A DNA stretch of 64,000 nt, from the NCBI GenBank assembly GCA_002713365.1, contig PASR01000014.1:62001-126000 (forward strand), in the 5' to 3' direction. A model generated the notes under the pieces. That model saw only the letters and a list, made by a program, of their open reading frames with translations, searched no databases and was not told the DNA's origin. The translations under genes and the position numbers were made by a program. The stretch is from Rhodospirillaceae bacterium. Lineage in GTDB: Bacteria > Pseudomonadota > Alphaproteobacteria > UBA6615. Shown piece by piece: positions 1 to 8,641 of this stretch (its first letter is position 1; every line of letters begins with the position of its first letter).

Positions 1-178
1 TATAACGTAATTATATATCTTACGCATAACTGACAAGACCTCGTATCGATCTTAAAATTATTTCATGCCCTTTAGCAGTAGCGCGTATCATATGTCCACA
101 TTTTGTGATGATTGGTAAATCAATTAGATTGCTAACATTGACGCATAAAGGATAGACTATTAGTTCTTTTAATTAAAT
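1..178. other. Non-coding stretch at window start
   Basis: I see no convincing open reading frame or RNA fold here. The only suggestive element is a TTGACG hexamer at 138-143, about 40 bases before the tRNA 5' end and so at a plausible -35 position for it. The matching -10 is poor, so I do not call a promoter. Confidence 0.5.
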
Positions 179-265
179 GCGGGCGTGGCGGAATTGGTAG
201 ACGCGCGGGATTCAAAATCCCGTTCTGGCAACAGAGTGAGAGTTCGATTCTCTCCGCCCGCACCA
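179..265 (+). tRNA. tRNA-Leu (anticodon CAA)
   Basis: The 87-base sequence folds as a class II tRNA with a long variable arm. The acceptor stem GCGGGCG (179-185) pairs with CGCCCGC (255-261), followed by discriminator A and an encoded CCA (263-265). The anticodon stem CGGGA/TCCCG encloses the loop TTCAAAA, giving anticodon CAA, which reads UUG leucine codons. The D-loop contains GGTAGAC, and the T arm has GTTCGATTC. It stands alone, upstream of a hydrolase gene on the same strand. Confidence 0.97.
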
Positions 266-342
266 TTGATAATTACTAATTGGCCCTGAGTTTCTTTATT
301 TATAAATGCTAATCTCAGTGCTGAAACGAGAGCGAGGAAGCT

Positions 343-1101
343 ATGGCTGATTATAAAACTGCTTTTTCAAATCGCAATTCTGATGAAATAACTCCCGTTA
401 TGCGTGCTAATATTAATAAAACTCTAGCCAGGGCATTAACTACTTTGGAGGCCAAGACTGAGCCGGAGCACACCGCTCTAGTTGTAGTTGATGTTCAGAA
501 CGACTTTTGCGCTGAAGGCGGAATGCTAGATACAGAAGGATTCGATTTGACGCGTATTCAAACTATGGTGCCCAGGCTGGTTAATCTAATTTCAAAAGCT
601 CGTGAGGCCGGTTGTTTGATTGTTTATATTCAGACTATCTACAATGCAGAGATGAACCTGATGTCTGATGTCTGGCTGGAACAGTCTTTGCGACAGTGGA
701 AGGGAAGATTCATCGAGTATCCGGTCTGCATGCAAGGTGGTTGGGGTGGAGATTTTTACGATGGCATAAAGCCACTTCCCGGCGAACCTATTATACATAA
801 GCACCGATATGGTGGTTTTATTGGTACAAATCTCGATATGGTATTGCGTTCCAATGGCATTCGATCGCTTATCATGACTGGTGCTATAACTAACGGTTGT
901 GTTGAATCGACCGCTCGAGATGGCTTCTTTCATGATTACTACATAGTTTTTGCTGATGACTGTACTGGCACTGTTAATGAAGATATGCACAATGCGACTC
1001 TCGTAAATATCGACCGTTGGTTTGGGCAGGTAGTGAAAGCCGAAGAGGTAATCAGTTGCTGGCATGATGCTGGGAAACTAGACGATGAAGTAGCAAGTTA
1101 G
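343..1101 (+). CDS. Isochorismatase-family cysteine hydrolase
   Basis: This 252-residue protein belongs to the isochorismatase/nicotinamidase fold of cytoplasmic amidohydrolases. The three catalytic positions can be read: Asp50 in VVVDVQNDF, Lys153 in HKHRYGGF and Cys186 in TNGCVESTARDGF. The cis-peptide segment before the Cys (GAITNGC) is typical. The closest style is that of RutB-like ureidoacrylate or N-carbamoylsarcosine amidohydrolases, but the sequence does not fix the substrate. A GAGG Shine-Dalgarno at 334-337 supports the ATG start. It lies between tRNA-Leu and an acyl-CoA dehydrogenase, upstream of the cox-like operon on the same strand. Confidence 0.9.
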   Translation: MADYKTAFSNRNSDEITPVMRANINKTLARALTTLEAKTEPEHTALVVVDVQNDFCAEGGMLDTEGFDLTRIQTMVPRLVNLISKAREAGCLIVYIQTIYNAEMNLMSDVWLEQSLRQWKGRFIEYPVCMQGGWGGDFYDGIKPLPGEPIIHKHRYGGFIGTNLDMVLRSNGIRSLIMTGAITNGCVESTARDGFFHDYYIVFADDCTGTVNEDMHNATLVNIDRWFGQVVKAEEVISCWHDAGKLDDEVAS

Positions 1102-1174
1102 CAATAATTTTACCCTCTTAGATTGGGTTTAATTGCAGTTCCCTTATAATTTAATTTACGGGCCTTTTGAAAAT

Positions 1175-2326
1175 ATGAATGATAGCTTTATTGATATAAG
1201 ATCTTCAGTTGCATCTCTTTGTGAGGAATTCAATTTAGAATATTGGCGCGAACTTGACGAGCAAAGGGCCTATCCATCCGAGTTTGTTGCTGCAATGACT
1301 AAGTCAGGTTTTTTAGGGGCTTTAATCCCTGAAGAGTATGGGGGTAGTGGCTTGGGGATATCTGCAGCTGCTGCAATACTAGAGGAGGTCCATATAAGCG
1401 GAGGCAATGCGGCTGAATGTCATGCACAAATGTATATAATGGGGACTGTGTTAAAACATGGCTCCAATGAACAAAAGAAAAAATACTTACCGGAAATTGC
1501 TTCTGGAAATATTAGGCTGCAGGCCTTTGGTGTAACTGAACCTTCTAGTGGCACTGACACTGCTAGTCTTACTACTACCGCAAAGCTTGAAGGAAATAAC
1601 TATATTGTTAATGGACAAAAAGTATGGACATCTCGTGCAGAGCACTCAGATTTAATGCTGCTTTTAGCACGAACAACTCCAAGAGAAGAAGTAGAGCGTC
1701 GCCACCAGGGCCTATCAGTATTTTTAGTAGATATGAAGACCTCTGTCGGCCAAGGTCTTTCTATCCGGCCGATAAAAACAATGATTAACCATGCTACGAC
1801 AGAAGTGTTTTTTGATAACTTGGTTGTACCTGCTGAGAATTTGATTGGAGAAGAAGGTAAGGGGTTTAGATATATACTGGATGGTATGAATGCTGAACGA
1901 ATACTCATATCTGCGGAATGTATTGGAGATGCCAGGTGGTTTGTTAAAAAAGCAACTGAATATGCAAACGATAGAAGTGTATTTGGAAGACCAATTGGTC
2001 AAAACCAAGGAATTCAATTTCCAATAGCCAGTGCCTATGCCCAAACGGAATCTGCTTCGCTAATGACGGTGCAGGCAGCAAAATTATTTGATAATGATGA
2101 AGCATGTGGAGCTGAAGCAAATATGGCAAAGCTTCTCGCAGCCGAGGCTTCATGGGAAGCAGCAAATATGTGTATGCAAACTTTTGGTGGTTATGGCTTT
2201 GCTCAGGAGTATGATGTCGAAAGAAAGTTTCGAGAAACGCGGCTTTATCAAATCGCGCCAGTATCAACAAACTTAATTCTGTCATATATTGCTGAACATG
2301 TATTAGGTTTGCCAAGATCATTTTGA
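1175..2326 (+). CDS. Acyl-CoA dehydrogenase with relocated catalytic Glu
   Basis: This is a flavin acyl-CoA dehydrogenase of 383 residues from the ATG at 1175; an in-frame TTG at 1133 would add 14 residues but has no good ribosome site. Family signatures are FGVTEPSSGTDTAS, the WTSRAEHSDLMLLLART strand and the C-terminal FGGYGFAQEYDVERKFRE. In most members the C-terminal motif is YEGT, whose Glu removes the substrate proton. Here the segment is YQIAPVSTN, with Pro362 at that place. A Glu in helix G (NAER, Glu241) matches the position used by isovaleryl-CoA dehydrogenase, so activity is probably kept. Substrate unknown; a branched acyl-CoA is a reasonable guess. Confidence 0.9.
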   Translation: MNDSFIDIRSSVASLCEEFNLEYWRELDEQRAYPSEFVAAMTKSGFLGALIPEEYGGSGLGISAAAAILEEVHISGGNAAECHAQMYIMGTVLKHGSNEQKKKYLPEIASGNIRLQAFGVTEPSSGTDTASLTTTAKLEGNNYIVNGQKVWTSRAEHSDLMLLLARTTPREEVERRHQGLSVFLVDMKTSVGQGLSIRPIKTMINHATTEVFFDNLVVPAENLIGEEGKGFRYILDGMNAERILISAECIGDARWFVKKATEYANDRSVFGRPIGQNQGIQFPIASAYAQTESASLMTVQAAKLFDNDEACGAEANMAKLLAAEASWEAANMCMQTFGGYGFAQEYDVERKFRETRLYQIAPVSTNLILSYIAEHVLGLPRSF

Positions 2327-2384
2327 TCATATAAACCCTATTAAATATTAGTTAAAATAGTCTATTTAGGTTTTTAGAAAATTA

Positions 2385-2972
2385 ATGGAAATAAAAAATA
2401 GTTTTACAGTTTCCTCCGATATAAAGACATCATGGAATATTCTTTTAGACATAGAGAGGATTGCACCATGTATGCCAGGAGCTGAATTAACAGCAGTTAT
2501 TGACGACACTCACTATAAAGGCAATGCGAAGTTGCGCGTTGGACCAGTTAGTCTTACCTTTTCTGGGGAAGCCGAGATCACTGAGGTTGATGAGGTTAAC
2601 TTTACTGCGAAGGTGCATGCTAAGGGTAACGACACTAAAGGTCGTGGAGCAGCAGATGCTTATGTTGTTTTTGCGCTTTCTGAGGATGGTGAACAAACTC
2701 GTGTAGATGTTTCAACCGAACTCAACCTATCTGGTTCTGTCGCACAATATGGTCGTGCTTCAGGTTTAATTGACGCGATAGCAAGTCAAATTATTTCTGA
2801 TTTCACTGATAATTTAGAGTCAGAGATCGCAAATGAGAAGACTTTGTCTACTGAAATAAAAAAATCTACTGATACAAACCAGACTGGGGTAAGTAAAAAA
2901 AGTGATAATAGTATTTCAGGTTTAAGTTTGTTTTTTAGAGCAATTTGGGCGATGATACTAGGTAAACGTTAG
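2385..2972 (+). CDS. coxG: CoxG-family SRPBCC protein
   Basis: This 195-residue protein matches the CoxG family (SRPBCC/START-like fold). Residues 1-145 carry the family pattern: an initial MEIKNSFTV strand, PGAEL near residue 26, KLRVGPVSLTFSGEAEI, and a helix rich in small residues (ASGLIDAIASQIISDF). In Oligotropha, CoxG helps attach the CO dehydrogenase to the membrane. Here the acidic, Ser-rich linker ends in the hydrophobic tail LSLFFRAIWAMIL at the C-terminus, fitting a membrane anchor. It is the first gene of a coxG-M-S-L series, 15 bases before the FAD subunit. No strong Shine-Dalgarno precedes the ATG. Confidence 0.88.
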   Translation: MEIKNSFTVSSDIKTSWNILLDIERIAPCMPGAELTAVIDDTHYKGNAKLRVGPVSLTFSGEAEITEVDEVNFTAKVHAKGNDTKGRGAADAYVVFALSEDGEQTRVDVSTELNLSGSVAQYGRASGLIDAIASQIISDFTDNLESEIANEKTLSTEIKKSTDTNQTGVSKKSDNSISGLSLFFRAIWAMILGKR

Positions 2973-2987
2973 GAAGAATATAGTAAA

Positions 2988-3851
2988 ATGAAACCAGCAC
3001 CATTTATTTACCATAATCCATTGACTCCGGAAGATGCAGTATCACTCTTGGCTTCTAATGAGGAAGCTAAAATTTTGGCGGGTGGCCAATCGTTGATGCC
3101 GATGCTTAACATGCGATTTGTAGTACCAGATCATGTGATTGATTTAAATAATGTAACGGGAATTGATGGTGTAACTAATAGAGATAATTTATTAGAAATT
3201 GGTGCAATGACTCGTCAATGTGATTTGATGGCTAATGACTTAGTAAAATCAAAGGCTCCGATAATTCCTGAAGCGCTTGAGCATGTAGGTCATTTTCAAA
3301 CACGTAATAGATGTACAATTGGAGGTAGCCTTTGTCATCTTGACCCGGCCGCAGAATTACCTTGTTTGATGGCCGCGTATGACGCTAATTTAACCGTGCA
3401 AGGCCCGGAAGGTCAGAGAGAAATACCTTTTATCGAATGGCCACTAGCATATATGATTCCAAACCTTGCCCCTGATGAACTACTGACTAAAATTAGCTTT
3501 CGTTATTGGTCTCTAAACCATGGTTTTGGGTTTGAAGAGTTCGCGCGCCGTCATGGAGATTTTGCTATAGTAGCGGTAGCAGCGTTGCTAGAGGTTGATG
3601 ATGGGAAAATAACCCGTGCGGCAATATCAATAGGTGGAGCTAATATTAGTCCAGTCCGCCTAGTTAAAGCTGAAGAAGCACTTATTGGGATGTTAGCTAA
3701 TGAAGATACATATAAAGTTGCGGCTGATATTGCTCAAGAAATCGAATCTATTTCAGATGCTTATGTAACTTCTCAGTATAGACAACGGCTAGCCGGTACT
3801 CTTGTACAGCGGGCTCTAGTAAAGGCCGGTGATCGCGTTAATAGGAGTTAG
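2988..3851 (+). CDS. coxM: Molybdenum hydroxylase FAD-binding subunit (CoxM-like)
   Basis: This 287-residue medium subunit passes electrons from the iron-sulfur subunit to FAD. The two FAD-contact motifs are clear: AGGQSLMPML at residues 31-40 and TIGGS at 110-114, followed by a CO_deh_flav_C-type tail. Length is normal for CoxM and xanthine-dehydrogenase FAD subunits. An AGGAAG site at 2971-2976 precedes the ATG. The TAG stop touches a GTG at 3851, so it is tightly linked to the small subunit. The symbol reflects the family; CO oxidation is not implied, because the large subunit has the form-II-like loop. Confidence 0.92.
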   Translation: MKPAPFIYHNPLTPEDAVSLLASNEEAKILAGGQSLMPMLNMRFVVPDHVIDLNNVTGIDGVTNRDNLLEIGAMTRQCDLMANDLVKSKAPIIPEALEHVGHFQTRNRCTIGGSLCHLDPAAELPCLMAAYDANLTVQGPEGQREIPFIEWPLAYMIPNLAPDELLTKISFRYWSLNHGFGFEEFARRHGDFAIVAVAALLEVDDGKITRAAISIGGANISPVRLVKAEEALIGMLANEDTYKVAADIAQEIESISDAYVTSQYRQRLAGTLVQRALVKAGDRVNRS

Positions 3852-3856
3852 TGAAC

Positions 3857-4342
3857 ATGCCCGATATCAGAGAAATCCAGGTCAGTGTGAATGGAGAAGA
3901 TCATTCAGCTAAAGTCGAAACCCGAACCAGTTTAGGGGATTTTTTACGTCAGAATTTAGGTTTAACAGGAACACATTTGGGATGCGAACATGGTGTATGT
4001 GGAGCTTGCACAGTAATTCTTGATGGTGAGGCAGTTCGGTCATGTTTAATGCTAGCGGTTCAAGCCAATGGTCATGAGGTTACCACTGTTGAGGGTCTAG
4101 CTGGAGAAGAAGGTGAACTTCATCCTTTACAGGAAGCGTTTTGGAAGCATCATGGGCTGCAGTGCGGCTTTTGTACCCCAGGTATGCTTACTTCATTAGT
4201 AGCGTTTTTACGTGATAACCCGAACCCAAGTGAACGAGATATTCGTGAAGCTATTTCAGGAAATATTTGTCGCTGTACGGGGTATCAAGGAATTGTTGAC
4301 GCTACACTAGAAGCAGCAAAAGTAATGCAAGGGAGGGTCTAG
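3857..4342 (+). CDS. coxS: Molybdenum hydroxylase [2Fe-2S] subunit (CoxS-like)
   Basis: This is the 161-residue small subunit with two [2Fe-2S] clusters. Numbered from the ATG at 3857, the plant-ferredoxin cluster uses Cys43, Cys48, Cys51 and Cys63 (GCEHGVCGACTV). The second, helical cluster uses Cys103, Cys106, Cys138 and Cys140 (CGFC and CRC). A GTG at 3851 overlaps the previous stop, but the AGGAG at 3843-3847 is only 3 bases from it and 9 from the ATG at 3857, so I take the ATG. All cluster ligands are present. It sits between the FAD and molybdopterin subunits. Confidence 0.94.
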   Translation: MPDIREIQVSVNGEDHSAKVETRTSLGDFLRQNLGLTGTHLGCEHGVCGACTVILDGEAVRSCLMLAVQANGHEVTTVEGLAGEEGELHPLQEAFWKHHGLQCGFCTPGMLTSLVAFLRDNPNPSERDIREAISGNICRCTGYQGIVDATLEAAKVMQGRV

Positions 4343-4346
4343 GCTT

Positions 4347-6698
4347 ATGGGTGTTCGTTATCTAGGAGCCGAAGTGCAACGCATGGAAGACCCGCGATTA
4401 TTGACCGGTCACGGGCGTTATGTGGATGATATTAAATTAGAAGGAATGTTGCATGCCGCTTTTCTTCGTTCTTCCCAAGCCCATGCTAAAATCCATTCAA
4501 TTGATATTACTGCAGCCTCTGATCTAGTAGGTGTTCATAGGGTGTTTACTCTTGCTGATCTCGGCGTAAATTACCAAAAACCCATGAATCAATTATATCC
4601 TGCTCCAGTAATTGAACAGAATAAAACTCAGTATCCTTTAGCAAAAGATGAGGTTTGCTATGTTGGTGAAACAATTGCTGTTGTAATAGCGGATAGCCGG
4701 GCGATAGCTGAGGATGCTCTTGCACTAATTAATGTGGAATATAAAACTCTTCCAGCGGTAATAGACGTTCGGACAGCGCTCGAAGAAGGTTCTCCGTTAG
4801 CACACTCTGATACGGAATCCAATTTAATGGGTAAAATGCGTTCTAAATTTGGTGATATTGAGGATGCATTTAATAAGGCTGATCATGTGTTTTCTGCTGG
4901 TTTTATGCAACACCGGGGAGGATGCCACTCGATGGAGACCAGAGGTGTAATAGCTCGCGACGATCCATGGGGGGATGGGCTAACTATATGGACCAGCGCT
5001 CAATCACCTTATCTTATCCGGAGAGCTTTAGCTAATTGGTTAGGTGAACCAGAAGAAAAAATTCGAGTAATAGCTCCTGATGTTGGAGGTGGATTTGGAC
5101 CCAAGGCAGGGTTTTACCCGGAAGAGATCGTAATACCATTAGTGGCGCGAATAATGGAGCGTCCGGTCAAGTGGATTGAGGACCGACAAGAGCACTTTGT
5201 CTCAACAACCACCCAAAGGGATCAGTATTGGGACTTAGAAGTTGCATGCAACGTAGATGGAAAAATTCTTGGACTAAGGGGAAAAGTTACCCATGAGAAT
5301 GGAGCCTATATACCCTATGGTATTCTTTTGCCGAATAGTTCTTTAACACCACTACCAGGTGCATATTCAATTCCGGCCATAGATGTGGGTGTAGATATTA
5401 TTTTTACAAATACGGTTCCAAACTCACCTGTTCGTGGCGCAGGGCGTCCTTGTGGTATTTATGCTGTAGAACGTATGGTTCAGGTTGTTTCTCGTAAACT
5501 TGGCATTGACCCAGCGGTTGTACGTCGGCGAAATTATGTTCGTCCAGAACAAATGCCATATGAAACGGGTGCTAAACTTCGTGGTGGAGATCCTGTTGTT
5601 TACGATAGTGGGGATTATGAAGCACTGCTAGATAAGGTGTTGGAACTGTCCGATTATGAAAGTTTTAAAGATCGTCAGATAGCCGCCCGAAAAGAAGGGC
5701 GATTTTTAGGTATAGGTATTTCTTCGTGTATAGAAGATACCGGGATGGGGCCGTATGAAGGTACAACTGTTAGGGTAGATGCTTCTGGTAAAGTTATTGT
5801 AAAAACGGGGGCAGCGAGCCAAGGGCAAGGCCATCATACAATGATTTCGATGATAGTTGCAGATAATTTAGGGGTAAAGCCAGAGGATATAATTTTTGAA
5901 TCTGCTGATACCGCTAAGTTTCCTCACGGCATCGGTGCAATAGGTAGTCGTATAGCAGCTAATGTAGCTCCTTCAGCTTTTGATGCAGCCAGTAAAGTTC
6001 GAGAAAAAGCAATTAAATTAGCTGCTGAAATCCTTGAGACGGCTGAAGCTGACCTTGATATAGAGTCTGGTATTGTTCGTGTTAACGGTGCTCCTGACGT
6101 TTCAATTTCTTTGGGTGAACTTGCGGTTAAGTTAACTCCACCGTCTTCTACGAGAGTTCCGACTGGCTTTGAGCCGTTGCTAGAGGCCACCTCATTTGAG
6201 GGATCCGCCGGTTCGCCGATTGCTAGTGGTTCTAATGTAGCTGAGGTTGAAGTTGATAACGGAACTGGTGAAGTAAAGGTACTTCGGTATTCGGTGGCTC
6301 ATGACTGCGGTATTATGATCAATCCTATGATTGTACATGGGCAAATTGTTGGCGGGGTGGTGCACGGTATTGGTAATGCACTATTTGAGCGTATGATTTA
6401 TGATAAACAGGGACAACCGCTGACAATGAACTATGGAGAGTATTTACTTCCCTTAGCGAGTGAGATGCCTCGAATTGATGTAACCCATATGGAAACACCC
6501 TCTCCTCTTAATTCATTGGGTGTTAAAGGTGCAGGTGAGGGGGGTACTATACCTGCAGCGGCGGCAGTTATTGCTGCAATAGAAAACGCTCTGGAGGAGT
6601 TTTCGGTAGAGATAGATTATTATCCTGTAGATCCACAGTATTTACTAGGTTTAATTGATTCTAGCATAGACTCAAAATCTAGTAGCCGCTTATCTTGA
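4347..6698 (+). CDS. coxL: Molybdenum hydroxylase large subunit (CoxL-like, form II type)
   Basis: This 783-residue molybdopterin-binding subunit of the xanthine-oxidase/CODH family starts at an ATG after GGGAGG. N-terminal a/b-hammerhead features (DPRLLTGHGRYVDD) lead into the Mo-binding domains with GGGFGPK and the active-site Glu731 in KGAGEGG. The active-site loop at residues 361-367 is PVRGAGR. Form I CO dehydrogenases carry AYXCSFR with a Cys that binds Cu; this loop has no such Cys and resembles form II (AYRGAGR) and other hydroxylases. I infer a purine, aldehyde, N-heterocycle or acyl substrate rather than CO. No coxD/E/F maturation genes follow; the gene ends in a 9-base overlap with the convergent permease. 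Confidence 0.93.
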   Translation: MGVRYLGAEVQRMEDPRLLTGHGRYVDDIKLEGMLHAAFLRSSQAHAKIHSIDITAASDLVGVHRVFTLADLGVNYQKPMNQLYPAPVIEQNKTQYPLAKDEVCYVGETIAVVIADSRAIAEDALALINVEYKTLPAVIDVRTALEEGSPLAHSDTESNLMGKMRSKFGDIEDAFNKADHVFSAGFMQHRGGCHSMETRGVIARDDPWGDGLTIWTSAQSPYLIRRALANWLGEPEEKIRVIAPDVGGGFGPKAGFYPEEIVIPLVARIMERPVKWIEDRQEHFVSTTTQRDQYWDLEVACNVDGKILGLRGKVTHENGAYIPYGILLPNSSLTPLPGAYSIPAIDVGVDIIFTNTVPNSPVRGAGRPCGIYAVERMVQVVSRKLGIDPAVVRRRNYVRPEQMPYETGAKLRGGDPVVYDSGDYEALLDKVLELSDYESFKDRQIAARKEGRFLGIGISSCIEDTGMGPYEGTTVRVDASGKVIVKTGAASQGQGHHTMISMIVADNLGVKPEDIIFESADTAKFPHGIGAIGSRIAANVAPSAFDAASKVREKAIKLAAEILETAEADLDIESGIVRVNGAPDVSISLGELAVKLTPPSSTRVPTGFEPLLEATSFEGSAGSPIASGSNVAEVEVDNGTGEVKVLRYSVAHDCGIMINPMIVHGQIVGGVVHGIGNALFERMIYDKQGQPLTMNYGEYLLPLASEMPRIDVTHMETPSPLNSLGVKGAGEGGTIPAAAAVIAAIENALEEFSVEIDYYPVDPQYLLGLIDSSIDSKSSSRLS

Positions 6699-7754
6699 TA
6701 ATCTAGGTTCTATTTTACCATTTCCTGATAATAGAATAGCTATAGGACGGGTGGGTTCAAAATAAGATAGAACTATTACGGCTATTACAGTTAGTGGCAC
6801 ACATAAAAACATACCTACTATTCCCCAAATACTTCCCCATAAGGCAAGAGATAGAATAACTACTAGAGGGCTAATGTTTAATGAACTTCCTGTTAAACGA
6901 GGTTCGAGAATATTACCTATCACAAATTGTATTAATCCAATTCCACCGAGAACAATAAAAAATGGTACAGGTGAAGAAAATTGTATTAAGGCAAGCATTG
7001 CCGGAAAGATAACGCCTAGCAGAGATCCGACGGTCGGTATGTAGTTTAGAAGAAATATTATAAAGCCCCAAAACTCAGCAAAATCTACACCAACAATTTT
7101 GAGAATTGCATAGCTTATTATGCCTGTAAGTAAACTTGTAAAGGTTTTAATTGCTACATAGGTCTGAATCTGTTTCTGCATTCTATTTAGTAAGTCTTGT
7201 ACTTCGTTTCGACGTTTCTCTTCAGGAAATAGTGCAGATAGTTTTTTTTGAAATCCTTTTTGTTCAAATAATAAAAACAAAACGTAAATTAAAACTATAC
7301 CGAAGCTACCAGCAAAGCTGGCAGTGGCGCTAAGAAAACGCGTTGCCAGAGAGCGCAGATCGATTTGCTCAAAAATTGCTGCGATGTCAGGTGGTTTATT
7401 AAGCCCTAAGATTGTAGATGCCTTAGAAATAAGTATTTCAATGTTAGCTTGATAAGTATTAGCTACTAAGCTTACTTGTCCGATATTATCACTTATCAAT
7501 TCAGCTATAATTGTAAGTCCAATTATAAGTGTAGCGATTGCTAAGGCCATAGATAAAGAAATTGGAATACGATAAGACCCTATCGGAATAAGATGAAATC
7601 CGCGGGCTAAGGCATTTATTAGGTACCAAATCATTACTGATACAGCTATTGGAATCAATAAGTCCCGCCCCTCTATTAAGAGAACGAATGTTAGGGCTAA
7701 AATAAGTATGGTTGAGGCAAACGCGATAGCTTTACTTGATACTCCTTCGCGCAT
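6690..7754 (-). CDS. AI-2E-family (PerM-type) membrane transporter
   Basis: This 354-residue integral membrane protein has the UPF0118/AI-2E-family pattern. A pair of N-terminal hydrophobic helices is followed by another pair near residue 55, a long soluble segment (about 85-145), then four or more helices containing LNYIPTVGSLLGVIFPAMLA, LIQFVIGNILEPRLTGSSLNISPLVV and ALWGSIWGIVGMFLCVPLT, the hallmark of the family. Members export autoinducer-2 or act as Na+/H+ antiporters; the cargo here is unknown. GGAGG lies before the ATG. Its 3' end overlaps the end of coxL by 9 bases on the other strand. Confidence 0.9.
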   Translation of the reverse strand: MREGVSSKAIAFASTILILALTFVLLIEGRDLLIPIAVSVMIWYLINALARGFHLIPIGSYRIPISLSMALAIATLIIGLTIIAELISDNIGQVSLVANTYQANIEILISKASTILGLNKPPDIAAIFEQIDLRSLATRFLSATASFAGSFGIVLIYVLFLLFEQKGFQKKLSALFPEEKRRNEVQDLLNRMQKQIQTYVAIKTFTSLLTGIISYAILKIVGVDFAEFWGFIIFLLNYIPTVGSLLGVIFPAMLALIQFSSPVPFFIVLGGIGLIQFVIGNILEPRLTGSSLNISPLVVILSLALWGSIWGIVGMFLCVPLTVIAVIVLSYFEPTRPIAILLSGNGKIEPRLSR

Positions 7755-7937
7755 AAAATCCTCCTTCTAATAATTCTACTGCTATCTTTAACATAAACAT
7801 ATAGACTTTGGCTTCATTAACAAAGAATATCTATTCTAACTCTTATTATAGTATGCATCTGAAAAATGTTTGGTATTGACAAAATATTATGAAATAAAGG
7901 TGCGTTAATATAGTTAATTAATCAAATAATAAGCTTA

Positions 7938-8525
7938 ATGGGAGATTTAACCTTGACGAAGCATTTAGAAGGTTCGCGTTTAGAAAGAGTAGAAAGAGAA
8001 GATTGTCCAGAAGAGTATTTAGAAGCTTGGGATGAAATTTTACGTACTCGTGGTATGGATGTGATGCCTAATGTATTCTCTTTGCTTGCCAATAGTCCTG
8101 GTGCTATGTCGGTCGTAACACCGGTAGGGGCACATGTACGTTATAATACCGATTTCGATAATTTACTCCGAGAGTTAGTAATTCTCACTGTAGCTCAGGA
8201 ATTAAATTGTGAATACGAGTGGAAGCATCACTGGCGGGTGGCTGAAAAAGCCGGAGCAACTGACGAATTATTAAAAAAAATCGGTACGGTAGAAATTGAA
8301 TCCGAACCAAATTCTATAGGGATAGCAGTTCGTTATGCACGTATGTTGACAAATAACGAGAATATTGACGACAATTTAGTTGAAACTCTAAAAGAAAGTT
8401 TTGGAGTTACTGGGTTTGTAGACCTAACGATTATGATAGGTTATTATGGTATGCTAGCTCGTTTCATAAATACTGCTATTATTCCAGTAGAAAGTGGTTA
8501 TGAAAATATAACTTTTAATAAGTAA
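7938..8525 (+). CDS. Carboxymuconolactone decarboxylase-like protein
   Basis: This 195-residue helical protein has the AhpD/CMD fold. The core reads LLRELVILTVAQELNCEYEW then HHWRVAEKAG. AhpD peroxidases carry a CXXC redox pair; here only one Cys is visible in the motif (NCEY), so it resembles gamma-carboxymuconolactone decarboxylase relatives more than AhpD. The ATG at 7938 lacks a good ribosome site, while an in-frame TTG at 7953 has GGGAG 8 bases upstream (7940-7944), so the real start may be 15 bases later. It precedes a flavin monooxygenase on the same strand, 116 bases away. Function not established. Confidence 0.85.
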   Translation: MGDLTLTKHLEGSRLERVEREDCPEEYLEAWDEILRTRGMDVMPNVFSLLANSPGAMSVVTPVGAHVRYNTDFDNLLRELVILTVAQELNCEYEWKHHWRVAEKAGATDELLKKIGTVEIESEPNSIGIAVRYARMLTNNENIDDNLVETLKESFGVTGFVDLTIMIGYYGMLARFINTAIIPVESGYENITFNK

Positions 8526-8641
8526 AATTTCGTATTATTTAGCTTAATTAAATTTCATAAAATAGATCTTACAAGGTTTGGTTAATTATTAAAAATAGAG
8601 AATTTTACTCGACTTGTTTATAGACTAGAAGGAGAGAACCC

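Noticed and set aside
592..1065. Long reading frame antisense to the isochorismatase-type gene
   Set aside because: It mirrors a well-supported family gene, has no recognisable domain and no ribosome site.
1724..2330. Antisense frames inside the acyl-CoA dehydrogenase
   Set aside because: Shadows of a strongly conserved gene; Leu/His-rich composition without any family pattern.
4347..6698. True form I CO dehydrogenase large subunit
   Set aside because: The loop is PVRGAGR; the Cys-containing form I loop is absent.
7869..7904. Promoter with TTGACA at 7876-7881
   Set aside because: No -10-like hexamer lies at 16-18 bases from it; the match is probably chance in AT-rich sequence.
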